From assembly GCA_004153385.1 (NCBI GenBank), contig SDAL01000004.1, positions 124,001 to 188,000 of the forward strand: a stretch of DNA of 64,000 nt. Reading direction: 5' to 3'. The notes under the pieces were generated by a model. That model was not told where the DNA came from. It worked only from the letters and a program-made list of their open reading frames with translations, and ran no database searches. The position numbers and the translations under genes are program-made. This document shows, piece after piece, positions 17,003-25,114 of the stretch. Source of the stretch: Paracoccaceae bacterium (GTDB lineage Bacteria; Pseudomonadota; Alphaproteobacteria; Rhodobacterales; Rhodobacteraceae). Positions within the stretch are counted from its first letter, which is position 1. Each line of letters opens with the position of its first letter.

Positions 17003-18013
17003 TTGAGCATCAGGGAACGCTATCGTATGCGCTTAAAGCGCAAGCGCACCTTGATCCGCGCATTTCGCAAACGCCGCGAATTGAAATGCCTCGTCAACCG
17101 CACTGAAACGATAAAAAAATCAGATATAATTGTTTGTGTCTGCCTGCGCAACGAACGTATCAGATTACCTTTTTTTCTGCGGTATTATCGCGAAATGGGG
17201 GCGCATCATTTCCTGATCATCGACAATGATTCCACCGATGGTTCGGCAGAGTATCTGAACGAACAGCCAGATGTTTCCCTGTGGCACAGCAAAGCAAGCT
17301 ATAAACATTCGCGTTTCGGTCTGGATTGGCAAAACCATCTATTGCGAAAATACGCGACGGGGCATTGGGTTTTAACCGTCGATCCGGACGAATTCTTCAT
17401 ATATCCGTTTTGCGACACCCGCCCGATCAATGCTCTGACTGACTGGCTGGACACCTATAAGATCCGCGCGTTTCCAGCGATGCTGCTGGATATGTACCCC
17501 AAAGGTCCGATTGAGGCAGAGCCCTACCGCGAAGGGCAAAACCCTTTCGAAATCGCCTGCTGGTTTGACAGCGGAAACTATACATTTTCCAAAAACCATA
17601 GCCTGCGCAACCTGTGGATTCAGGGCGGGCCCCGGGCGCGCACCTTCTTTGCCGATACGCCCGAAAAGGCGCCCTCGCTTAACAAACTGCCGTTGGTGCG
17701 GTGGGAACGGGGCTATTGTTATATGTCCTCCACCCACATGCTTTTGCCACGCAGGCTCAACAATGCCTATGACGAGCGCGGTGGCGAAAAACCGGCCGGA
17801 TGCCTGCTGCATGCCAAGTTCCTGTCCGTGCTGACCGACAAGGTCGAAGAAGAACTGAGCCGTGGCCAGCATTATGCCGGATCACGCGAATACATGGCCT
17901 ATGCCAGAACTCTGGGCGATCAGGGGGAGTTGTGGTGCAACTGGTCCGAGCGCTACATCAACTGGCGCCAGCTAGAGATTTTAGGCCTGATGTCCAAAGG
18001 CAACTGGGCATGA
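17003..18013 (+). CDS. Glycosyltransferase family 2 protein (Glyco_tranf_2_4 type), paralogue
   Basis: 336 residues; paralogue of the transferase at 15792. Shared blocks: CLRNERIRLPFFLRYYREMG, HFLIIDNDSTDGSAEYL, LTVDPDEFFIYP, MLLDMYPKGP, then KLPLVRWERGYCYMSSTHM and LLHAKFLS. The N-terminus is very basic (RMRLKRKRTLIRAFRKRREL), as in its neighbour, and may bind membrane or nucleotide phosphate. The start is a TTG at 17003, supported by GGGAGGA 7 bases upstream. Its own AT-rich upstream region suggests a separate promoter. Its last codon overlaps the next gene (ATGA). Confidence 0.8.
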   Translation: MSIRERYRMRLKRKRTLIRAFRKRRELKCLVNRTETIKKSDIIVCVCLRNERIRLPFFLRYYREMGAHHFLIIDNDSTDGSAEYLNEQPDVSLWHSKASYKHSRFGLDWQNHLLRKYATGHWVLTVDPDEFFIYPFCDTRPINALTDWLDTYKIRAFPAMLLDMYPKGPIEAEPYREGQNPFEIACWFDSGNYTFSKNHSLRNLWIQGGPRARTFFADTPEKAPSLNKLPLVRWERGYCYMSSTHMLLPRRLNNAYDERGGEKPAGCLLHAKFLSVLTDKVEEELSRGQHYAGSREYMAYARTLGDQGELWCNWSERYINWRQLEILGLMSKGNWA

Positions 18014-19716
18014 GCATCGGGTTCATCATGATGTGCCATACGGCGCTGGATCGTGCCGAACAGGTCGCGCGCTACTGGGCAAACCAAGGTGCCCCCGTGG
18101 TGGTCCATGTTGACAGGCGCGTCAAAAAACACGCCTTCGACAGTTTCAGGGACGCCCTCGGCGACTTGCCCGATGTGTCGTTTTGTCAGCGCCACGCCTG
18201 TGAATGGGGCACATGGTCACTGGTCGCCGCCGCACAGGCGGGTGCAGAACAGATGCTGAAACGGCATCCAGATATACGCCACGTCTATCTTGCCTCGGGG
18301 CTGTGCCTGCCTCTGCGCCCGCTTGACGAGTTGCGTGCTTATCTTAACGCACGCCCATGGACCGATTTCATTGAATCCGTCACCACATCCGAGGTCGGCT
18401 GGACCCAAGGCGGCCTTGATATGGAGCGCTTCACCTTGCGGTTCCCGTTTTCATGGCAGCGCCATAAATGGCTTTTTGACCGCTATGTCCGCCTGCAGCG
18501 CCAGCTCAAGGTCAAACGCGCCATCCCCGCCGGTATCGTGCCGCATATGGGCAGCCAATGGTGGTGCCTGACCAGCGCCACCTTGCGTGCGATTTTGCAA
18601 GACCCTGCTCGGGCTGATCATGACCGGTATTTCAAAAGCGTCTGGATACCGGATGAAAGCTATTTCCAGACGCTTGTCAGGCTTTATGCAACCTCGATTG
18701 AAAGTCGTTCTCTCACTCTGGCTAAATTCGATTTTCAGGGTAAACCGCATATTTTCTATGACGATCATCTACAGCTTTTGCGGCGATCGGATTGTTTTAT
18801 GGCCCGAAAGATATGGCCCAAAGCCGATAGGCTGTATGCGCATTTCCTTCAACCACGAAAGGCCGCCAAAAAACCTGCCGAACCCAATCCAGCAAAAATT
18901 GACCGGCTTTTTACACAAGCCGCCGAACGGCGCATACGCGGACGGCCCGGGCTTTATATGCAATCGCGCTTTCCGTTAAAGGATCTGGAAAACGGCAAAA
19001 CATCGGCGCCCTATTCTATATTCCAAGGGTTCACGGATGTATTCGAGGATTTCGATATCTGGTTGCGCAAATATGTCTCCGCAAGGGTGCACGGGCATCT
19101 ATTTGCGCCCGAGCGTGCGGAATTCTCCGGCAGGGAACGGATGTTTAACGGCTGCCTGACAGATGATGCGGCCTTGCGCGATTATAATCGTAAAGCGTTT
19201 TTAACCAACCTGATCTGGAACTCGCGCGGTGAACGGCAGTGTTATATGCTCAGCCCCCGCGATCAGGTGCAATCTCTCGATATGGACTGGTTCACGGCCA
19301 CCGATCCCAATGCCCAAATCTCGATCATCACCGGCGCGTGGTCCATCCCCCTGTTTCAGGCCAACAAACGGTTCAACATTGTCCGCAAGGAGGCCGCAAT
19401 CCTGCAGCGTCGCGAACTGCAACAACTCGAAGTTTTGCGCTCCACCTACATCAAGGCGCGGGTGCGTGTATGGAATTTGCAGGAATTCGTTGAAAACCCG
19501 ATGGAGCCGCTTCAGACCATTATCGACGAGTTGAGCCCCCGCACATCCAGACGCTTGACCGAGGCCCCGAGGATGGTCGATCTGAACGGTTTCGGGCAAT
19601 TTCTACAAAACTTGAAAAACCAAGGTATGCAGCCGCAACGGATGGGTGATTTTCCTGTCGCCGGTGACCTTAAACCCTATTCTACGCGCCGCAGGCGCCC
19701 TTATCTGGTGAAGTAA
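18010..19716 (+). CDS. Branch-type (GT14) beta-1,6-N-acetylglucosaminyltransferase-like protein with long C-terminal domain
   Basis: 568 residues. Residues 1-290 resemble the Branch/GT14 domain (core-2/I-branching enzymes): IGFIMMCHTALDRAEQVARY, VVVHVDRRVKKHAF, CEWGTWSLVAAAQAGAEQML, ASGLCLPLRPL, GSQWWCLTSATLRAI and WIPDESYFQTLV (the acceptor/base region). Residues from about 330 to 568 form a separate domain of unknown function, with SRFPLKDLENGKTSAPYSIF and a late NLQEFVENPMEPLQTIIDEL. Related alphaproteobacterial proteins carry the same kind of extension, to my recollection. The start overlaps the preceding stop and the sulfotransferase follows after 3 bp, so the three genes are probably one transcript. 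Confidence 0.75.
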   Translation: MSIGFIMMCHTALDRAEQVARYWANQGAPVVVHVDRRVKKHAFDSFRDALGDLPDVSFCQRHACEWGTWSLVAAAQAGAEQMLKRHPDIRHVYLASGLCLPLRPLDELRAYLNARPWTDFIESVTTSEVGWTQGGLDMERFTLRFPFSWQRHKWLFDRYVRLQRQLKVKRAIPAGIVPHMGSQWWCLTSATLRAILQDPARADHDRYFKSVWIPDESYFQTLVRLYATSIESRSLTLAKFDFQGKPHIFYDDHLQLLRRSDCFMARKIWPKADRLYAHFLQPRKAAKKPAEPNPAKIDRLFTQAAERRIRGRPGLYMQSRFPLKDLENGKTSAPYSIFQGFTDVFEDFDIWLRKYVSARVHGHLFAPERAEFSGRERMFNGCLTDDAALRDYNRKAFLTNLIWNSRGERQCYMLSPRDQVQSLDMDWFTATDPNAQISIITGAWSIPLFQANKRFNIVRKEAAILQRRELQQLEVLRSTYIKARVRVWNLQEFVENPMEPLQTIIDELSPRTSRRLTEAPRMVDLNGFGQFLQNLKNQGMQPQRMGDFPVAGDLKPYSTRRRRPYLVK

Positions 19717-19719
19717 CCT

Positions 19720-21126
19720 ATGGCAAAGTTTGACAGTTTCGTAATCCTCGCAGAAATGCGGACGGGTTCGAACCTTCTCGAGGCAGCTGTTAACATGCTG
19801 CAGGATGTGCATTGCCATGGCGAGGCATTCAATCCGGTGATGATCGGGTATCCCAACCGGCACGAGATCCTCGGAATCAGCAAGGAAGAACGCGACGCCG
19901 ATCCAAAGTCACTTTGGAAAGCCATTCGCAAGGCGCCCGGGCTGAACGGATGCCGCTATTTCCACGAACACGATCCGCGCGTGCGCGACATGATCCTGCG
20001 CGATCAGAAATGCGCCAAGATCATCCTGACCCGCAATCCGGTTGAAAGCTATGTCAGCCTCGAGATCGCACGCGCCACGGGGCAGTGGAAGCTGGGCGAT
20101 GCCAAAGGCCGCAAAACCGCCCGTGCAGCATTTGATGCTGAAAAATTCGAAAACCACCTGCAAACCCTACAGAATTTCCAGATCCTGATTATGAACGCGC
20201 TACAGGTCACCGGCCAGTCCGCCTTCTACATCGACTACGAGGATGCCCAGAATGTGGAGGTACTGAACGGGCTGGCCAACTGGCTGGGGCTGGAGGACGG
20301 GCCCGACAGCATGCCTGCCAATATGGTCCCGCAAAACCCCGAACCGCTTGAAGCCAAGGTCGAGAACTATCCCGAGATGGAGGCGTCGCTTGCGCGGCTG
20401 GACCGTTTCAACCTGTCACGCACACCCAATTTCGAACCCCGCCGCGGGCCGAATGTGCCCGGCTTTATTGCCTGTGAAACGGAACACAGCGGCCTTTTAT
20501 ACATGCCGATGCGCCCCGCGCTGTCAGATCAGATTCAGGTGTGGATGGCACAGATCGGACCGCTGGTTGAAAGCTTTTCGCAAAAAACATTGCGCCAGTG
20601 GAAGCGCCAGCACAACGGCCACCGCAGCTTCACGGTGCTGCGCCATCCGCTGATGCGTGCCCATCTGGCCTTTGATGCCGTGCTTGAGCGGCAGAGCTTT
20701 TCCGAGACCCGCGAGGTGCTACGCACCACCTACAAACTGAACCTGCCAAAACCGGGCCAACGCCTGCCCGCTGCGGATTATCCCGACGTTCTGGAGGCCT
20801 TTATCCGGTGGCTGAAATCCAACCTCAACACCCAGACGAGCCTGCCTGTCAGTCCGCTTTGGGCCAGCCAGTCCGCATTGCTGCAAGGGTTTTCGAGCTT
20901 TGCCGCGCCGGACCTTCTGGCGCGTGAGGAGCAACTGGCAGACGATCTGGCCTATATCGCGCAGGCGGCCGGTATCAAAGCACCGCGCCTTGCGGTGGAT
21001 GGGGGCGACAGTGCGCGCATCAAGCTGGCCGATATCTGGTCACCCGCGCTGGAGAAAGCCGCACGTGAAAGCTTTACACGCGACTATATGCAATTCGGCT
21101 TTGGTGACTGGCAGCGGGGCCAATAG
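19720..21126 (+). CDS. Large sulfotransferase, apparently two sulfotransferase-like halves
   Basis: 468 residues, about twice the usual bacterial sulfotransferase. The N-terminal half looks NodH-like: FVILAEMRTGSNLLEAAVNM (5'-phosphosulfate loop; family SxRSGTTLL) and IILTRNPVESYVSLEIARAT (3'-phosphate binding). The C-terminal half (from about 245) has FTVLRHPLMRAHLAFDAVLE, VLEAFIRWLK, SQSALL and ARESFTRDYMQFGF, resembling the Sulfotransfer_2 layout. Predicted to move sulfate from PAPS to a glycan. CysQ, encoded in the same cluster, would degrade the PAP formed. Last gene of the locus; a bidirectional terminator follows. Confidence 0.75.
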   Translation: MAKFDSFVILAEMRTGSNLLEAAVNMLQDVHCHGEAFNPVMIGYPNRHEILGISKEERDADPKSLWKAIRKAPGLNGCRYFHEHDPRVRDMILRDQKCAKIILTRNPVESYVSLEIARATGQWKLGDAKGRKTARAAFDAEKFENHLQTLQNFQILIMNALQVTGQSAFYIDYEDAQNVEVLNGLANWLGLEDGPDSMPANMVPQNPEPLEAKVENYPEMEASLARLDRFNLSRTPNFEPRRGPNVPGFIACETEHSGLLYMPMRPALSDQIQVWMAQIGPLVESFSQKTLRQWKRQHNGHRSFTVLRHPLMRAHLAFDAVLERQSFSETREVLRTTYKLNLPKPGQRLPAADYPDVLEAFIRWLKSNLNTQTSLPVSPLWASQSALLQGFSSFAAPDLLAREEQLADDLAYIAQAAGIKAPRLAVDGGDSARIKLADIWSPALEKAARESFTRDYMQFGFGDWQRGQ

Positions 21127-21150
21127 CCCACGCGGCGCTTTTAGGCATTA

Positions 21151-21174
21151 AAAAGGGGGCCGACGCCCCCTTTT
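21151..21174. terminator. Bidirectional rho-independent terminator
   Basis: Arms AAAAGGGGGC (21151-21160) and GCCCCCTTTT (21165-21174) pair perfectly around a 4-base loop, with A/T tails on both sides. It separates the rightward polysaccharide genes from leftward ptsN. Confidence 0.85.
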
Positions 21175-21202
21175 GCCAACCTGACCCTGATCCCGTAACC
21201 GG

Positions 21203-21664
21203 TTAGGCAGCAAGACCTTGGGTGGCTGTCAGAACACCATGCAAGGCTGCCGGATCAGTGTTGGAACGCAGCTTCTTGCACGTGTCTTCGTTCCGCATAG
21301 TGCGTGAAACCAAAGCCAGCGCCTTGAGGTGATCCACACCCGAACTGCTGGGGGCAAGAAGACAAAAGACCAGATCCACAGGCTGGCGATCAACCGCATT
21401 GAAATCGAGCGGCTTTTCCAATCGCAGGAACACCCCCACGACCTTTTCCAACCCGTGCAACCGCGCGTGCGGCAAGGCGACGCCATGGCCCACACCTGTC
21501 GGGCCAAGGCTTTCGCGTTCTTGCAAAGCGTCCACGGTCAGGGCTGCATCAAGCCCGTAGGCCTGCGCAGCCAGTTCCGCGAGATCTTGAAACAGGCGCT
21601 TTTTGCTCGCCACATTTGCCACTGCACGAACGGCAGAGGGACGAAGCAGAGATGATAGATCCAT
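21203..21664 (-). CDS. ptsN: PTS IIA-like nitrogen-regulatory protein
   Basis: Cytosolic EIIA-Ntr phosphocarrier of the regulatory PTS (153 residues), acting on nitrogen, potassium and carbon balance and not on sugar transport. The phosphorylated His is in GVGHGVALPHARLHGLEKVV. Flanking ALTVDALQERESLGPTG and VDLVFCLLAPSSSGVDHLKA match the family. The ATG at 21664 is chosen over one at 21688 because AGGACAG directly precedes it and homology begins with MDLSSLL. Downstream of hpf on the same strand, as in many proteobacteria. Confidence 0.92.
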   Translation of the reverse strand: MDLSSLLRPSAVRAVANVASKKRLFQDLAELAAQAYGLDAALTVDALQERESLGPTGVGHGVALPHARLHGLEKVVGVFLRLEKPLDFNAVDRQPVDLVFCLLAPSSSGVDHLKALALVSRTMRNEDTCKKLRSNTDPAALHGVLTATQGLAA

Positions 21665-21699
21665 CTGTCCTTTTTCTGCGCCTGCCATGGATCAGACGC

Positions 21700-22278
21700 T
21701 CACTTGATGTTGCGCGGGTCAATCCAACCGATATTGCCGTCATCGCGCTGATACACGACATTGACCCCGCCATGTTTCTCATTACGGAAAACGAGAATCG
21801 ACTTATTCGCCAATTCCATATGCATAACGGCATCCCCGACAGAAAGCGTATGAACCTGTGTTTCCATTTCGGCAACAATCGCAGGTGCATCGCCGCCTTC
21901 GGCGCCGGTTGATTCATCTTCCTCTTCTGGAGCCAGCACATAAAGGCCTGCCGCTTCGAATTCAACCGCCGTGGCACGCTCGTTTTGATGGTCTTTCAAC
22001 CGGCGCTTGTGGCGGCGCAGCTGTTTGTCCATCTTCTCCTGCAAGGCGTCGAAGGCGGCATAAATATCGGTGGCCACGCCCTTGGCTTGGGCCGTCAGTC
22101 CGGTGGACAAATGAACCGTTGCTTCACACGTGAACTCATGCGCGTTCTTGGAAAACACGACGGTCGCATCGGTCGGACGCTGAGAGTATTTCTCGACCGT
22201 TGTGCCCAGCTCGGTTTCGACATGGGTCTGCAGAGCTTCCCCGATATCAAGCTGCTTGCCGCTGATTTGGTAACGCAT
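21700..22278 (-). CDS. hpf: Ribosome hibernation-promoting factor, long form
   Basis: A 192-residue protein that binds the 30S decoding site and dimerises ribosomes in stationary phase or stress. The N-terminal S30AE domain (residues 1-100) starts MRYQISGKQLDIGEALQTHV and has the basic helix KMDKQLRRHKRRLKDHQNE. An acidic linker (APEEEDESTGAEGGD) joins the C-terminal long-HPF domain, which ends MELANKSILVFRNEKHGGVN and IGWIDPR. The ATG at 22278 follows GGAGACG. Between lptB and ptsN; the rpoN gene that many relatives carry here is absent. Confidence 0.93.
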   Translation of the reverse strand: MRYQISGKQLDIGEALQTHVETELGTTVEKYSQRPTDATVVFSKNAHEFTCEATVHLSTGLTAQAKGVATDIYAAFDALQEKMDKQLRRHKRRLKDHQNERATAVEFEAAGLYVLAPEEEDESTGAEGGDAPAIVAEMETQVHTLSVGDAVMHMELANKSILVFRNEKHGGVNVVYQRDDGNIGWIDPRNIK

Positions 22279-22530
22279 GGCGTCTCCTTCCATAGTGACC
22301 GGTAGCCACGGTGCGCCGCACCGGGTTTACGGTCGGTTAAATTCTCCGAGGGGATACACCTTCATGCGCAAATCCGGCGCCATAAACGGACGGGCGGCCG
22401 CGATGGGGGCCGCGTCAGACAGTCGATTTATGATAACCAGACTACGCATTTATCTTATTTGGGTCCCTTCCCGAAGGGAAGTCAACTATCCAAACACGCT
22501 GCGGCGCAGCACAAACGCCGTTCCCACGAA

Positions 22531-23310
22531 TTATTGAAATTGGAAATCCTGACCAAGGTAAACCCTGCGGACGTTTTCATCGCGTACCACCTCATCGGTG
22601 CGCCCCGACATCAACACCTGCCCGTCGTGCAAAATATAGGCGCGGTCCACAATCTCCAGCGTTTCGCGCACGTTGTGATCGGTGATCAGCACGCCAATAC
22701 CGCGATCCTTCAGCTGGCCGACAAGGTGGCGGATTTCCCCGACAGCAATCGGATCGACACCTGCGAAAGGTTCATCAAGCAGCAGATAATTCGGATCCGC
22801 CGCGAGGCACCGCGCAATTTCACACCGCCGTCGCTCCCCCCCCGATAGGGCCAACGCAGGGGCACCGCGCAGATGTTCGATGGAGAAATCGCCCAAAAGC
22901 TCTTCCAGACGCTCGCGGCGCCGATGACGGTCAGATACCGCGACCTCAAGCACCGCCATGATATTTTGCTCAACCGTAAGCCCCCTGAAAATAGAGGCCT
23001 CCTGAGGTAAATATCCGATGCCGAAACGCGCGCGGCGATACATCGGCAAGCCGGTCACCTGACGGCCGTCAATGACTACCTGCCCCGCGTCTGGGGTGAT
23101 CAGGCCGGCAATATTGTAAAAACACGTGGTCTTGCCAGAGCCGTTCGGCCCAAGCAGCGCCACGACCTCGCCGCGCCCCAATTCCAGCGACACATCCCGC
23201 AACACTTGCTTGCGGCGATAGCTTTTGCGCAATTGGACCACCCGAAGCCCGTGAGTGTCGTCCACCTTCGACGTGGACTGTGGCGCGGTTTCGCTGTGCT
23301 GTTCCATCAT
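22531..23310 (-). CDS. lptB: LPS export ABC transporter ATP-binding protein
   Basis: Cytosolic ATPase of the LptB2FGC complex that extracts lipopolysaccharide from the inner membrane. 259 residues. Walker A is GPNGSGKTTCFYNIAGLI, the Q-loop is YLPQEASIFRGL, the ABC signature is LSGGERRRCEIARCLA, Walker B is LLLDEPFAGVDPIAV and the H-loop is ITDHNVRETL. A 20-residue N-terminal tail precedes the ABC domain. The start overlaps the lptA stop (ATGA), so LptA and LptB are co-translated. Part of the lptC-lptA-lptB unit. Confidence 0.95.
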   Translation of the reverse strand: MMEQHSETAPQSTSKVDDTHGLRVVQLRKSYRRKQVLRDVSLELGRGEVVALLGPNGSGKTTCFYNIAGLITPDAGQVVIDGRQVTGLPMYRRARFGIGYLPQEASIFRGLTVEQNIMAVLEVAVSDRHRRRERLEELLGDFSIEHLRGAPALALSGGERRRCEIARCLAADPNYLLLDEPFAGVDPIAVGEIRHLVGQLKDRGIGVLITDHNVRETLEIVDRAYILHDGQVLMSGRTDEVVRDENVRRVYLGQDFQFQ

Positions 23311-23798
23311 CGTCCCCCGGGCGTCAGGATCGTGCGCACCCGCCCATCCATCTGCCCCTTGCCGGTTTCCATATCCACCGTCAGCCGCGTGCCGGAAATC
23401 GCGTTCTGGCCTTGGGTCAAAAGAACATCGCCGGTCATCACCAGCGTGCCGCTGCGCAGATCATAGACAGCATCGCTTGATTCTGCGGCATTGCTCTGGG
23501 CGACCAAAGTCACACCACCGCTGGCCAGCAGGCGATTGATCTCGCTTTGCTCCTCATTGCCGTATTCCACCTGCAATGTGCCCGCCTGTAGCCGCATATC
23601 ACTCTGGATAACCAGCACATTACCGGAGAACACCGCCTGCCCTGTGGTCTGATTCACATTCAATGAATCAGAGGTGATTTCGACCGGGGCAGAGGTATCT
23701 GTTTCCAGCCCACCGAAGGCCACTTGCTGTGCCATCGCCCCGAAAGGCGCCCAAAGCGCACATCCAACGCTGATAATCCGAAGCAAACGAAATGTCAT
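23307..23798 (-). CDS. lptA: LPS transport periplasmic protein LptA
   Basis: Periplasmic bridge protein carrying LPS across the envelope; 163 residues. A signal peptide ends near AMAQ (residues 1-24). The mature part has the OstA/LptA beta-jellyroll: PVEITSDSLNVNQTTGQAVF, GNVLVIQSDMRLQAGTLQVE and VYDLRSGTLVMTGDVLLTQG. Overlaps lptB by 4 bp and follows lptC by 6 bp. Length and order match the usual alphaproteobacterial lptCAB set. Confidence 0.93.
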   Translation of the reverse strand: MTFRLLRIISVGCALWAPFGAMAQQVAFGGLETDTSAPVEITSDSLNVNQTTGQAVFSGNVLVIQSDMRLQAGTLQVEYGNEEQSEINRLLASGGVTLVAQSNAAESSDAVYDLRSGTLVMTGDVLLTQGQNAISGTRLTVDMETGKGQMDGRVRTILTPGGR

Positions 23799-23804
23799 GT
23801 GTCC

Positions 23805-24407
23805 TCAATCCTTTGGCTGGTAAACCAGCTTCACACCTTTGGTGAAAATAAGATCATGCGCCGCGCCGGGTTCGGGCTGCGCCAGTTCCATCGCACCGGC
23901 GTGCAAGGTGCCCATCGGGGCCTTCGCATCCACTGGCCCGGGCGACACCAACCGCGAACGGTCGGTCGCCATATCAACGCGGTCTGTCGTGACCTGATAC
24001 CCGCTTGAAAGCTGCAAGGCGACGTCCTGATCCAAGGTCACCTGATCGCTTTGTGGTTGGAACTGCCCTGATTTCGCACTCAGATCCGCCACCAGACCAT
24101 CGCGCATTTGCAGCTTTGCCACCATTTGCGTCGCCTGCGCGCCGCTTTGTTGCGAATCCCCCAGCACCGCAGAGGCAGCCCTCACCGACAAGGCGGCGCC
24201 ATCTCTCGTCACACCTGAATATTCCGGCGCGTTCAGCTGTGGCTCATTGGCCAATTGCTCCAGATTGACATTGGAATAGGATAAAATCTGGCCCTGATCG
24301 CCCGAACGCCCCACCATGAACACCATCGACAACAAAACCAGCGCCGCCAGTGGCAGGGCGATTTTCGCCCAAGTGACCATCATGGAATGGCGGTTGTCAT
24401 AGCTCAT
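23805..24407 (-). CDS. lptC: LPS export protein LptC
   Basis: Bitopic inner-membrane protein that passes LPS from LptBFG to LptA; 200 residues. One N-terminal transmembrane helix, IALPLAALVLLSMVFMVG (about residues 16-33), is followed by a periplasmic jellyroll with APEYSGVTRDGAALSVRAAS and DLSAKSGQFQPQSDQVTLDQ. The ATG at 24407 fits the family better than an upstream start at 24446. Downstream of the exonuclease gene, 19 bp apart, same strand. Confidence 0.88.
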   Translation of the reverse strand: MSYDNRHSMMVTWAKIALPLAALVLLSMVFMVGRSGDQGQILSYSNVNLEQLANEPQLNAPEYSGVTRDGAALSVRAASAVLGDSQQSGAQATQMVAKLQMRDGLVADLSAKSGQFQPQSDQVTLDQDVALQLSSGYQVTTDRVDMATDRSRLVSPGPVDAKAPMGTLHAGAMELAQPEPGAAHDLIFTKGVKLVYQPKD

Positions 24408-24426
24408 GTGTTCACCGCCCCCGAGG

Positions 24427-25062
24427 TTAATGGTGGAAAATATCATTGGGCTCGGCCCAGCCCATCAGATCCAGTTGCGCCCGTGCGGGCAAAAAGTCAA
24501 AACAAGCCTGCGCCAGCGCCAGCCGCCCTTCACGTTCCAGCCGCGGCACAAGCCCGGCCTTGAGACGGTGCAGATACAAAACATCAGAGGCCGCATATTC
24601 CTTTTGTGCATCGCTCAGTTTCGGCGCGCCCCAATCCGACGTTTGTTGCTGTTTGGAAATATCGACGCCCGCCACCTCATGCAGCAAATGCTTCAAGCCA
24701 TGACGGTCTGTAAATGTGCGGATCATTTTAGAGGCAATCTTGGTACAAAACACTGGCGCGGTCACAACGCCGAACGCATTATAAAGGGCCGCCACATCGA
24801 ACCGCGCAAAATGAAACAGCTTTTCCACATTCGAATCAGCCAACAAGGCGCACAGGCGTGGCGCCTTGCGCTGCCCTTTGGCGACCTGCACCAAGTGGGC
24901 ATTGCCGTCGCCCGCACTCAATTGCACAAGACACAAGCGATCGCGTCGCGGATCCAACCCCATGGTTTCGGTATCGATCGCGACAACCGTTCCCAGATCG
25001 AGCCCTTCGGGCAGATCGCCCTGATGCAAATGAATGGTCAAACAAACTCTCCCGCTGCTCAT
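24427..25062 (-). CDS. RNase D-like 3'-5' exonuclease
   Basis: DEDDy-type exonuclease of about 211 residues without the HRDC domain of full RNase D. The catalytic acids are visible: Asp and Glu in VAIDTETMGLD, Asp in LFHFARFDVAALYN, and the Tyr-x3-Asp of EYAASDVLYLHRL. Short RNase D proteins of this kind sit upstream of lptC in many alphaproteobacteria and probably trim structured RNA 3' ends. Start uncertain: the ATG at 25062 has no good ribosome binding site, while a TTG at 25041 follows GGGAGAG and gives the common MTIHLHQGDLP start. Confidence 0.88.
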   Translation of the reverse strand: MSSGRVCLTIHLHQGDLPEGLDLGTVVAIDTETMGLDPRRDRLCLVQLSAGDGNAHLVQVAKGQRKAPRLCALLADSNVEKLFHFARFDVAALYNAFGVVTAPVFCTKIASKMIRTFTDRHGLKHLLHEVAGVDISKQQQTSDWGAPKLSDAQKEYAASDVLYLHRLKAGLVPRLEREGRLALAQACFDFLPARAQLDLMGWAEPNDIFHH

Positions 25063-25114
25063 TCACATATAGGATGTTTTTACGGCGGTTGCCAACGCAC
25101 GGGTTGAAGGCTGC

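Noticed and set aside
17800-18009. N-terminal extension of the Branch-type transferase to an upstream start
   Set aside because: It would overlap the preceding glycosyltransferase by more than 200 bp; the ATG at 18010 overlaps the stop by ATGA and begins the conserved domain.
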